From: Pseudomonas nicosulfuronedens
GTDB taxonomy: Bacteria; Pseudomonadota; Gammaproteobacteria; Pseudomonadales; Pseudomonadaceae
Reading direction: 5' to 3'
DNA length: 64,000 nucleotides
Assembly (NCBI RefSeq): GCF_005877905.1
Contig: NZ_SWDV01000037.1
Coordinates: 1 to 64,000, forward strand
Part shown: piece by piece, positions 38,090 through 45,924 of the stretch
Numbering within the stretch: position 1 is the stretch's first letter
Layout of the letters: every line of letters starts with the position of its first letter
Notes under the pieces: generated by a model
What the model saw: the letters and a program-made list of their open reading frames with translations, nothing else
Database searches by the model: none
Told to the model about the DNA's origin: nothing
Translations under genes and position numbers: made by a program

Positions 38090-38304
38090 AAACCCTTTCG
38101 AAAATCCAACCGCGTCACAGAATTATCCAGCCGGTTAACCGCTTGGCCTGACCGCCGGGACGGGTGCCAACCGAGTCACATTGCCTGCGACATTAATTCC
38201 CCTAGACTTGCTCGGATGTCGGGATTTTCCCGCTGTCTGGGTGCTGCTTTTCTGACAGACCCTTTTCTCCAGACTTCCTCCCGCACCAGCCCAGAGGTCA
38301 ATCG

Positions 38305-39765
38305 ATGAGCATGCAGAAGAAGCCTCAAATGGTGGAAGCCGTGGTCTTCTTCAACGACCGTGGCGTCTGCAGGGAAATGCTCTACCCCGAATTCGAGGCG
38401 CTGCTCGACAACGTCGTGCAGATGCCGGAATACGCCGATCAGCAGATGCAGCTCGCCTATGTGCTGATCAACCCACGCCTGCTGGTCAAGGCGGTGGTGT
38501 TCTTCTATCTGGACTTCGACGAGAAGGGCGAAGCCGACAGAGGCTGGAACCTGCCACTGCGCAACCTGGCCGACCGCGCTGGCCGTGGTCCCGACATGGG
38601 CGCCGGGCCTATCCGCCTGGCCTGCCGCAGCCAGTGCCCGGTGTCCTGGCACCAGATGCACCTCTGGGACCCGACCCTGGAGGCGAGCCAGAACCATCTG
38701 GTGCAACTGCGCGAGTCCATCAAGCGCAACAACCTCGGGGTGCTGGTGGAAGAAGAACCGGCCGCCGTGGAGCTCGCGCGCCTGCAGATGGCAGACGAAC
38801 ACCAGTGGTACGCGCCCGCCGAGGAGTCCCGCGAGGAGGCCGAAAAGCTGGCCCGCGCGATGCTCGAGGAGCACCAACAGAAGACCGCCGAGTTGCTCGG
38901 CCAGCATGAAACCCGCCTGTCGCAGATCAGCCAGCAGCATGAGCAGGAGCTCGGCCGCCTGAAGCTCGGCGCGCAGGAGCAGGTCAAGGTGCTGCAGGCC
39001 GAACTGGCCGCGCTGCGCGAAGGCCTCAAGCGCGAGGAAGAGATCAATGCCGGCCTTCGCCGTGAACTGGACGGCCAGGCCAATGGCTTCCAGCGCGGAC
39101 GCGAGGAGCTGACCGCACAGTTGCGCCACATCGAACAGAGTGGTCGCGATGAACTGGAGCAGCTGCGCCAGCAGATCGAGGACGAATCCCGCACACGCCT
39201 GGCCAGCCTGGAAGCTCGCTACAAGGAGCAGATTTCCGTCCGTGACGTCGAACTGGGCTACCGCAACGAGCTCGACCAGCAGCTGCAGCAGGAGAACCAG
39301 CAGCTGCGCAAGGAGGCCGAGCAACTGCGCGAGGAAACCGCACAGCTACGCCAGCTCGCCACACAACTGCAGCAGGGTGCGGAAGGCCTGCGCCTGGAAC
39401 TCGATACCCTGTCGGCCAAGGCGGCCGATGGCTCGGTACTGGAGCGCCTGGCGGGCATGGGCGTGATCTTCGTGGTGTACCATCCCGGCGCCGGTCATCT
39501 GACCCTGTCGCTGCAGGATGTCGCCCGTTACCAGGAAAACCCCATGGCTTACGCCGCGGCCAAGTGCTTCGTCGCCGAAGACCAGTACCGCAGCTGGCTG
39601 GCCCATTATCAGCAACCCGCCTGCGAAGGACGACTGTCCAACGGCGAGCGTTGCGCCATGCCCATCGACCGCGTGGAAACTCCCGGCCGCTTTGTCGAAG
39701 GCGACAGCAACTGCTGCTCCCGACACAAGACCGCCGGCCGACTGCGTAGTGTCACCACCGGCTGA
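38305..39765 (+). CDS. Uncharacterised coiled-coil protein with C-terminal Cys/His motif
   Basis: 486 residues. The conserved globular N-terminus (about 1-165) has VEAVVFFNDRGVCREMLYPEFEALLD and a CRSQCPVSWHQMHLWDP segment. Next is a long charged coiled coil (about 170-385, rich in Glu, Gln, Leu and Arg). The globular C-terminus (about 390-486) has CEGRLSNGERC, then NCCSRHK, together a possible zinc site. There are no signal peptide or membrane helices, so it is cytoplasmic. From memory it matches P. aeruginosa PA3091 by position, a protein of unknown function. The coiled coil resembles SMC-like arms only in composition; no ATPase motif is present. Confidence 0.88.
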   Translation: MSMQKKPQMVEAVVFFNDRGVCREMLYPEFEALLDNVVQMPEYADQQMQLAYVLINPRLLVKAVVFFYLDFDEKGEADRGWNLPLRNLADRAGRGPDMGAGPIRLACRSQCPVSWHQMHLWDPTLEASQNHLVQLRESIKRNNLGVLVEEEPAAVELARLQMADEHQWYAPAEESREEAEKLARAMLEEHQQKTAELLGQHETRLSQISQQHEQELGRLKLGAQEQVKVLQAELAALREGLKREEEINAGLRRELDGQANGFQRGREELTAQLRHIEQSGRDELEQLRQQIEDESRTRLASLEARYKEQISVRDVELGYRNELDQQLQQENQQLRKEAEQLREETAQLRQLATQLQQGAEGLRLELDTLSAKAADGSVLERLAGMGVIFVVYHPGAGHLTLSLQDVARYQENPMAYAAAKCFVAEDQYRSWLAHYQQPACEGRLSNGERCAMPIDRVETPGRFVEGDSNCCSRHKTAGRLRSVTTG

Positions 39766-39775
39766 CCGGGGTGCC

Positions 39776-40720
39776 GTGCCGTTTCCCGACTGGCGCCCTG
39801 AAGCTCCCCTGCAACGCATCCACCTGGATTGGCTCGATCGCGCCGGCGTCGAGCTGGCGTTGTTGCGCCTGGATCGGGTGGATTCGCTGGTCTCAGGCAA
39901 CAAGTGGTTCAAACTCGCACCCTATCTGCAGCAGGCTGCCGACCTCGGCCTAGCCGGCGTGATGACCTTGGGCGGCGCCCATTCCAATCACCTGCACGCG
40001 GTAGCGGCGGCCGGCGCGCGGTTCGGTTTCGAGACCGTCGGACTGCTGCGCGGAGAAGAGCAGGACAATCCCACGGTTACCGACCTGCGCCAGCTCGGCA
40101 TGCGGCTGCACTGGCTTGGCTACGGTGGCTATCGTCGGCGTCACGAAGCCGAATTCTGGGAGCCCTGGCGTCGGTGCTATCCCCAGTTGCTGGCGGTCGG
40201 CGAGGGCGGCGGCGGACTCCCTGGCGCACAAGGTTGCTCGCCACTGATCGAGCAAATTCGCCAACAGCTCGGCGCCCTTGGTTGGGAGGACTACCAGCAG
40301 CTCTGGGTGGCTTGCGGCACCGGCACGACCCTGGCCGGCCTGGTGCTCGGCGAGGGCGGTGCGCATCCGGTGGTCGGTGCCCTGGCGGTGCCGCAGGGGC
40401 ATGGCGTCGAAGCGCAGGTGCCGGAACTGCTGAGGGAGAGTGGCACGGGCGATAACGGATACCGCCTGCTGGATGCCAGCCGTGGCGGCTTCGCGCGGAT
40501 CGACGTGACGCTGGCGCGCTTCATCCTCGCGACTGAAGCCGAGTGTGGCGTGCCGCTGGAGCCGCTATACACCGGGAAATTGCTGCTGGCGCTGCACGAT
40601 GAGGTCGCGGCGGGGCGCGTCGCGCGCGGTACTCGCATCGTCGCGGTCCACAGTGGTGGCCTGCAGGGACGGCGAGCGCTGGAAGAGAAGTTGAAGACCC
40701 TGGCCGCTCAGCGCGAATAG
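39776..40720 (+). CDS. PLP-dependent ACC deaminase/D-cysteine desulfhydrase family protein
   Basis: 314 residues from GTG 39776 (an upstream GTG at 39749 overlaps the previous gene). The fold type II PLP lysine is in SGNKWFKL (about residue 41), with the TLGGAHSNHLHA loop and the phosphate-binding CGTGTTLAG. It ends with IVAVHSGGLQG, typical of the ACC deaminase/D-cysteine desulfhydrase (DcyD) group. The reaction would release ammonia, pyruvate or 2-oxobutyrate, and possibly sulfide. It follows the coiled-coil gene by 10 bases. Its end overlaps the convergent DUF1853 gene by 13 bases. Confidence 0.88.
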   Translation: MPFPDWRPEAPLQRIHLDWLDRAGVELALLRLDRVDSLVSGNKWFKLAPYLQQAADLGLAGVMTLGGAHSNHLHAVAAAGARFGFETVGLLRGEEQDNPTVTDLRQLGMRLHWLGYGGYRRRHEAEFWEPWRRCYPQLLAVGEGGGGLPGAQGCSPLIEQIRQQLGALGWEDYQQLWVACGTGTTLAGLVLGEGGAHPVVGALAVPQGHGVEAQVPELLRESGTGDNGYRLLDASRGGFARIDVTLARFILATEAECGVPLEPLYTGKLLLALHDEVAAGRVARGTRIVAVHSGGLQGRRALEEKLKTLAAQRE

Positions 40721-41646
40721 CCGCTATGCACCCTTGGCCAGCGGTCACCCACCAGGAACAGGCGCTCCTGCTCCCGCCAGCGTCCTTCGTGGAACGCCAT
40801 TCGCACCAGCATCTGCGGGAAGCCGTCTTCCGGCAGTTCTGCCAGCCAGGTGGCGAAGCGCTCCGTGCCCCAGCTTTCATCTTCGGCGGCCGGGGATAGC
40901 CAGCCCTTGCGGGACAGAGCCTGCCAGCCGTGCGGGTGTTCTGCCTGGTAGGCAGGCCAGGCATGCCGGTGCAGCCAGCGGCCGCGCTGATGGTTGTCGC
41001 TGGCCCCCGCGGGTGGCGGGCAGGGCGTAGGCCAGGAATAGAACAGGTAGCCGCCGAGCCAGAGGCCGGGGGCCGGATCGGCGTCACTGTGCTCGCGCAC
41101 CACGGCAAGCCCCTCGACGGTGGATGAGAGGGGTAACTGATGCTGGTAGAAGTGCTCGATCTTGCGCAGCAGATGGTCTTCGGCGCCCGGCCCGAGCCAG
41201 GAGTCGGGGCCGTCGTCGCTGGGGCCGAGGTAGAGCTTGATGGCCAGCTCCAGGTGATGCAGGCCGTCGTCGTCCTCCAGCAGCAGGTCCAGTTCGCCGA
41301 GGGTCTGGCCGTTGTCGCGCACCGGCAGGTTGGCGGCCAGCAGGCGCAGGTCCGGGGCGCGCTCCAGGGCGTATTGCCAGAGCCGTTCGTAGTAGCGGCC
41401 CAGGCGCTGGTGCGGTGCGGACTCGAGCTGCGCCAGCAGTTCGCCCGGTGACTGTTCCTGGGCGCGCAGCCAGTCGGCCAGCAAGGCCGGTTGCAAGTAC
41501 CAACGACTGGCAGTCAGTGGATGGCGTAGCGCCGGGCTGTCGGGTTGCAGCAGGGGTGGGGAGAGCAATGTCCAGGCGAGGTCGCGGACCTGCGGCTGGC
41601 GCAGGTCGATCAGCAGCTCGTCGAGCAGGGCGGTGAAGTCGGTCAT
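40708..41646 (-). CDS. DUF1853 family protein
   Basis: 312 residues, without signal peptide or membrane segments. The segment LGELDLLLEDDDGLHHLELA with following IKLYL (about 117-141) has Asp in one strand and Glu/Lys in the next. This recalls the core of PD-(D/E)XK nuclease-like folds; the resemblance is by eye. I recognise the family by sequence style and by its place next to nadK (PA3089 position, from memory). Function unknown. It is divergent from nadK, with 112 bases between. Confidence 0.8.
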   Translation of the reverse strand: MTDFTALLDELLIDLRQPQVRDLAWTLLSPPLLQPDSPALRHPLTASRWYLQPALLADWLRAQEQSPGELLAQLESAPHQRLGRYYERLWQYALERAPDLRLLAANLPVRDNGQTLGELDLLLEDDDGLHHLELAIKLYLGPSDDGPDSWLGPGAEDHLLRKIEHFYQHQLPLSSTVEGLAVVREHSDADPAPGLWLGGYLFYSWPTPCPPPAGASDNHQRGRWLHRHAWPAYQAEHPHGWQALSRKGWLSPAAEDESWGTERFATWLAELPEDGFPQMLVRMAFHEGRWREQERLFLVGDRWPRVHSGYSR

Positions 41647-41758
41647 GCCCCAAGCCTAGCTGCTACACCCTTGCTCCGGCCACGCTGCGGTTTGCCGCTG
41701 CTTGGGCCTTTCGCCCATAATTCCGCCATTCGAGTAGCGCAACGCCGTCCGGAGTCCC

Positions 41759-42646
41759 ATGGAACCCTTTCGCAATATCGGCATCATCGGCCGCCTGGGC
41801 AGCACCCAGGTGCTGGAAACCATCCGTCGGCTGAAGAAATTCCTCACTGAGCGCCACCTGCACGTGATCCTCGAGGACACCATCGCCGAGGTCCTGCCGG
41901 GGCACGGTCTACAGACCTGCTCACGGAAGATCATGGGCGAGATCTGCGACCTGGTGATCGTGGTCGGCGGCGACGGCAGCATGCTCGGCGCGGCGCGCGC
42001 TCTGGCGCGGCACAAGGTGCCGGTGCTGGGGATCAACCGTGGCAGCCTGGGCTTCCTCACCGATATCCGCCCCGACGAGCTGGAAACCAAGGTCGCCGAA
42101 GTGCTCGGCGGCCAGTACATCGTCGAGAGTCGTTTCCTGCTCGACGCCCTGGTGCGCCGCCACGGTGAATCCATTGGCCAGGGCGACGCGCTGAACGACG
42201 TGGTGCTGCACCCCGGCAAGTCCACGCGGATGATCGAGTTCGAGCTGTATATCGACGGCCAGTTCGTCTGCAGCCAGAAGGCCGACGGCCTGATCGTCGC
42301 CACGCCGACCGGCTCCACCGCCTACGCGCTGTCCGCCGGCGGGCCGATCATGCATCCCAAGCTGGATGCCATCGTGGTGGTGCCGATGTACCCGCACATG
42401 CTGTCCAGCCGGCCCATCGTGGTGGACGGCAACAGCGAGCTGAAGATCGTCGTCTCGCCGAACATGCAGATCTACCCGCAGGTGTCCTGTGACGGCCAGA
42501 ACCACTTCACCTGCGCGCCGGGCGACACCGTCACGGTGAGCAAGAAGCCACAGAAGCTGCGCCTGATCCACCCCATCGACCACAACTACTACGAGGTCTG
42601 CCGGACCAAGCTGGGCTGGGGCAGCCGCCTCGGGAGCAGTGAGTGA
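41759..42646 (+). CDS. nadK: NAD kinase NadK
   Basis: 295 residues. It phosphorylates NAD to NADP using ATP. The signature GGDGSMLGAAR is at about 73-83, with GINRGSLGFLTDI, the TPTGSTAYALSAGGPI block and the C-terminal VSCDGQ. The stop overlaps the next start (TGATG), and the following metallophosphatase and rhomboid genes overlap in the same way, so the three form one operon. Confidence 0.97.
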   Translation: MEPFRNIGIIGRLGSTQVLETIRRLKKFLTERHLHVILEDTIAEVLPGHGLQTCSRKIMGEICDLVIVVGGDGSMLGAARALARHKVPVLGINRGSLGFLTDIRPDELETKVAEVLGGQYIVESRFLLDALVRRHGESIGQGDALNDVVLHPGKSTRMIEFELYIDGQFVCSQKADGLIVATPTGSTAYALSAGGPIMHPKLDAIVVVPMYPHMLSSRPIVVDGNSELKIVVSPNMQIYPQVSCDGQNHFTCAPGDTVTVSKKPQKLRLIHPIDHNYYEVCRTKLGWGSRLGSSE

Positions 42647-43626
42647 TGGAACTCGACCCCGCACGTGGCTATGACCTGATTGGCGACATCCACGGCTGCG
42701 CGCACACCCTCGACCATCTGCTGGAGCGCCTGGGTTATCGCTCTCAGGGCGGTGTATGGCGGCACCCGCGGCGCCAGGCGCTGTTCCTGGGCGATATCAT
42801 CGACCGTGGCCCGCGAATCCGAGAAGCGCTGCACCGGGTGCACGACATGGTCGCCGCCCGCGAGGCGCTGTGCATCATGGGCAATCACGAATTCAACGCC
42901 CTGGGCTGGTCGATGCCTGCCGCGCCCGGCAGCGGTCGCCAGTACGTGCGCGAGCACACGCCACGCCACGCCCGGCTGATCAAGGAGACGCTGGAGCAGT
43001 TCGAAGGCCACCCGGCGGACTGGCGCGACTTTCTCGGCTGGTTCCAGGAGATGCCGCTGTTCCTCGACTCGGGGCGCTTCCGCATGGTCCATGCCTGCTG
43101 GGACCACGACGTGATCGAGACGCTGCGCCGACAGTTCCCGGATGGGCGCATCGACGAAGCCTTCGTCATGTCTACCGCCGAACCCGGCAGCTTTGCCCAG
43201 CAAGCCTGCGATCGCCTGCTGCGCGGCACCGACATGCGCCTGCCCAACGGCATGACCCTGACCGGTAGTGACGGCTTCACCCGTTCGGCCTTCCGCACCA
43301 AGTTCTGGGAAGAGGACCGCGCGCCGGAAACCTATGGCGATATCGTGTTCCAGCCCGACGCGCTGCCCGACGAAGTGGCCAGCGAACGCCTGAGCGAGGA
43401 GCAGAAGTCACGCCTGCTGACCTACGGCGCCGACGAGCCGCTGCTGTTCGTCGGCCACTACTGGCGGCGTGGCACCCCGGCGCCGATCCGCCCGAACCTC
43501 GCCTGCCTGGACTACAGCGCGGTGATGTACGGCAAGCTCGCGGCCTACCGGTTGGACGAGGAAACGCGGCTGGACCGCAATAAGTTCGTTTGGGTGGATG
43601 TGAAGCGTCCGGAGGGCGATGAGTGA
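42646..43626 (+). CDS. Metallophosphoesterase (PP2A-like, Calcineurin family)
   Basis: 326 residues. Metal-binding motifs in order are GDIHGC (about 10-15), GDIIDRG (about 47-53), and GNHEFN (about 79-84). A later VHACWDHD and VGHYWRRG supply the histidines. It resembles symmetrical Ap4A hydrolases and diadenosine/serine-threonine phosphatases; the substrate is not determined. It is translationally coupled to nadK upstream and to the rhomboid gene downstream (GTGA). Confidence 0.9.
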   Translation: MELDPARGYDLIGDIHGCAHTLDHLLERLGYRSQGGVWRHPRRQALFLGDIIDRGPRIREALHRVHDMVAAREALCIMGNHEFNALGWSMPAAPGSGRQYVREHTPRHARLIKETLEQFEGHPADWRDFLGWFQEMPLFLDSGRFRMVHACWDHDVIETLRRQFPDGRIDEAFVMSTAEPGSFAQQACDRLLRGTDMRLPNGMTLTGSDGFTRSAFRTKFWEEDRAPETYGDIVFQPDALPDEVASERLSEEQKSRLLTYGADEPLLFVGHYWRRGTPAPIRPNLACLDYSAVMYGKLAAYRLDEETRLDRNKFVWVDVKRPEGDE

Positions 43627-44495
43627 GCGCAGTTGAAGCGATGCGGTTGCCGGCGGCAGTCGACCTGGGAGCGTTTGTCGGCCTGCTGCGTCGGTTGAAC
43701 GTACCGTTCCGGGTCAGCGAGGAATCCGGCGAGCAGGTGCTCTGGGTGCCCAATGCCCAGCTGGCCGAGCAGGTTCGCAGCCTGTATGAGCGTTATCCGC
43801 AGGGTGATCCGGAGTTCACCGTGCAGGCCGAGCCGCAGCGCCGCGGGCCAGGCTTCGTGCAGCAGTTGAAGATGAGCCGGATGACCGCCGCGGTGCTGCT
43901 GGTGACCTTCGTGGTGGCGGCCATCACCACGCTGGGCACTACCCCGGAAACGCTACGCTGGTTCACCTTCCAGAACTTCCAGATGGTCGGCCAGGACCGT
44001 GCGCTGTTCTATCCGCTGGCCGACTCGCTGGCGCAGGGGCAGTGGTGGCGCCTGTTCACGCCCATGCTGATCCACTTCGGCTGGCTGCACCTGGCGATGA
44101 ACGCCATGTGGTACTGGGAGCTGGGGCGGCGCATCGAATACCGCCAGGGGCCCTGGCTGCTGCTGGGGCTGAGCCTGGGCTTCGGGCTGGTCTCCAACGT
44201 CGTGCAGTACGGCGTCAGTGGGCCGAGCCTGTTCGGTGGTCTGTCCGGTGTGCTCTATGGCCTGCTCGGCCACTGTTGGATCTTCCAGCGCATGGCGCCG
44301 ACGCCGGCCTATCAGCTGCCCAAGGGCGTGGTGGCGATGATGCTGATCTGGTTGCTGGTTTGCCTGTCGGGGGTAATCGACCTGCTCGGCTTCGGCTCCA
44401 TTGCCAACGGCGCCCATGTCGGTGGACTGGTTGCGGGTTGCCTGAGTGGCCTGATCGGCGGGCTGCTGGCGCGGCGGAAAAACGGCTCCCCGTAG
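43623..44495 (+). CDS. Rhomboid-family intramembrane serine protease
   Basis: 290 residues from GTG 43623, which overlaps the previous stop; ATG 43641 is an alternative. A cytoplasmic N-terminal domain (about 1-80, GlpG-like) precedes six membrane helices. The catalytic dyad is Ser208 in GGLSGVLYG and His265 in NGAHVGGL. The loop-1 motif HFGWLHLAMNAMWYWELGRR (151-170) is intact. It cleaves membrane proteins within the bilayer; substrates are unknown. It is the last gene of the nadK operon, and an inverted repeat starts right at its stop codon. Confidence 0.93.
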   Translation: MSAVEAMRLPAAVDLGAFVGLLRRLNVPFRVSEESGEQVLWVPNAQLAEQVRSLYERYPQGDPEFTVQAEPQRRGPGFVQQLKMSRMTAAVLLVTFVVAAITTLGTTPETLRWFTFQNFQMVGQDRALFYPLADSLAQGQWWRLFTPMLIHFGWLHLAMNAMWYWELGRRIEYRQGPWLLLGLSLGFGLVSNVVQYGVSGPSLFGGLSGVLYGLLGHCWIFQRMAPTPAYQLPKGVVAMMLIWLLVCLSGVIDLLGFGSIANGAHVGGLVAGCLSGLIGGLLARRKNGSP

Positions 44496-44569
44496 GATGG
44501 GTGGAGCCTAGGCGATACCCATGCTGTCGCTGCAGGGATCGATGGGTATCGCTTCGCTCCACGCCATCC
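44495..44569. repeat. Long imperfect inverted repeat after the rhomboid gene
   Basis: The left arm GGATGGGTGGAGCCTAGGCG continues to ATACCCAT (44495-44522). The right arm from about 44542 to 44569 is its near-perfect inverse complement. The motif GGATGG.GTGGAGCGAAGCGATACCCAT is a recurrent intergenic repeat in this group, unrelated to the REP family here. It could fold into a long hairpin and end the operon. Confidence 0.75.
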
Positions 44570-44687
44570 TGCGAAAGCACCCTCTACGCCGAGCGGAAGC
44601 TGCGCAACCGATTGACCGGCGTTCGTGCGCGCGAGGCTTTCGCCCGGTAGAATGCCGGCTTCGTTTTTCCCCTGCAGGAGCCGGCCC

Positions 44688-44948
44688 ATGTCGTCCTTCG
44701 CCGAAATGATCGAGAACATCACCCCCGAAATCTACGAGAGCCTCAAGCTGGCCGTGGAAATCGGCAAGTGGCCAGACGGCCGCAAGCTGTCCCAGGAACA
44801 GAAGGAACTGTCGCTGCAGGCCATGATCGCCTGGGAGATGGACAACCTGCCCGAGGATCAGCGCACCGGCTACATGGGCCCGCAGGAATGCGCCTCCCAC
44901 GCCGAGCCGATCCCGAACATGATCTTCTCCTCCAACTCCCTGCACTGA
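44688..44948 (+). CDS. YeaC-like DUF1315 protein
   Basis: 86 residues, small and cytoplasmic. The core LSQEQKELSLQAMIAWE (about 36-52) is typical of DUF1315/YeaC. Function unknown. The start at 44688 has CAGGAG eight bases before it; the longer in-frame ORF upstream lacks support. The stop overlaps the start of the DUF2797 gene (TGATG), a fixed pairing that suggests a shared role. Confidence 0.88.
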   Translation: MSSFAEMIENITPEIYESLKLAVEIGKWPDGRKLSQEQKELSLQAMIAWEMDNLPEDQRTGYMGPQECASHAEPIPNMIFSSNSLH

Positions 44949-45775
44949 TGCAAGAGATCGGACGCGGCGCCCTGGACAAGATGTCGGCGCGCCTGGAAAG
45001 CCCCGTGCAGTACGCCTTCCGCTTGGGCGATTCGCAGGTGCCGGTCAACCCGCTGATCGGCAAGACCGTGCGCCTGGAGTACCTGGGCGAGATCAACTGC
45101 TGCCACTGCGGACGCAAGACCAAGAAGAGCTTCGCCCAGGGCTACTGCTACCCATGCTTCACCAAGCTCGCGCAATGCGACAGCTGCATCATGAGCCCGG
45201 AGAAGTGCCACTACGAAGACGGCTCCTGCCGCGAGCCTGAGTGGGGCGAGCGCTTTTGCATGACCGACCACGTGGTCTACCTGGCCAACTCCTCGGGGGC
45301 CAAGGTGGGCATCACCCGCGCCACCCAGGTGCCGACCCGCTGGATCGACCAGGGCGCGCGCCAGGCGCTGCCGATCATGCGTGTGGCGACCCGCCAGCAG
45401 TCGGGCTTCGTCGAGGACCTGCTGCGTAGCCAGGTCACCGACCGCACCAACTGGCGCGCGCTGCTCAAGGGCGAGGCCGAGCCACTGGATCTGGTAGCTA
45501 TCCGCGAGCAGATCTTCGACGCCTGTGCCGAGGGCCTCGTCGCCCTGCAGCAGCGCTTCGGCCTGCAGGCGATCCAGCCGGTGATTGACATGGACCCCAT
45601 CGAGATCAAGTACCCGGTGGAGGCCTACCTGGCCAAGATCACCAGCTTCGATCTGGACAAGACGCCGGTGGTCGAGGGTACCCTGCAGGGTATCAAGGGC
45701 CAGTACCTGATCTTCGATACCGGTGTGATCAACGTACGCAAGTTCACCGCGTACCAGCTGGCCATCAGCGCCTGA
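44948..45775 (+). CDS. DUF2797 zinc-ribbon protein with GIY-YIG-like segment
   Basis: 275 residues. Ten cysteines lie between residues 51 and 104 (51, 52, 54, 67, 70, 77, 80, 87, 94, 104), arranged as CxxC-type pairs, so two zinc or Fe-S sites are likely. Right after them, VVYLANSSGAKVGITRATQV (109-128) followed by TRWIDQGA looks like a GIY-YIG nuclease core. The rest has a beta-rich C-terminus. The family is known only as DUF2797; nucleic-acid binding or cutting is inference. It is coupled to the YeaC-like gene. Confidence 0.88.
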   Translation: MQEIGRGALDKMSARLESPVQYAFRLGDSQVPVNPLIGKTVRLEYLGEINCCHCGRKTKKSFAQGYCYPCFTKLAQCDSCIMSPEKCHYEDGSCREPEWGERFCMTDHVVYLANSSGAKVGITRATQVPTRWIDQGARQALPIMRVATRQQSGFVEDLLRSQVTDRTNWRALLKGEAEPLDLVAIREQIFDACAEGLVALQQRFGLQAIQPVIDMDPIEIKYPVEAYLAKITSFDLDKTPVVEGTLQGIKGQYLIFDTGVINVRKFTAYQLAISA

Positions 45776-45806
45776 TCGAATCCGCATTGAATTTCTGGTT
45801 CGTGGC

Positions 45807-45828
45807 ACGCATCTAGGGATAGATGCGT
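45807..45828. other. Hairpin upstream of pepN
   Basis: ACGCATCT (45807-45814), AGGGAT, AGATGCGT (45821-45828): a perfect 8-bp dyad in the 149-base gap before pepN. It has no U tract and may be an operator or a weak terminator. Confidence 0.4.
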
Positions 45829-45924
45829 CCCCGACTCGCCCGCTGCGTTCCAGATCGCTAGAGTCAGTACCAGATTCCTCCGGCCGGCCGATTCCGCCTG
45901 CCGCCTTCCAAGGGGCCAAAAGCC

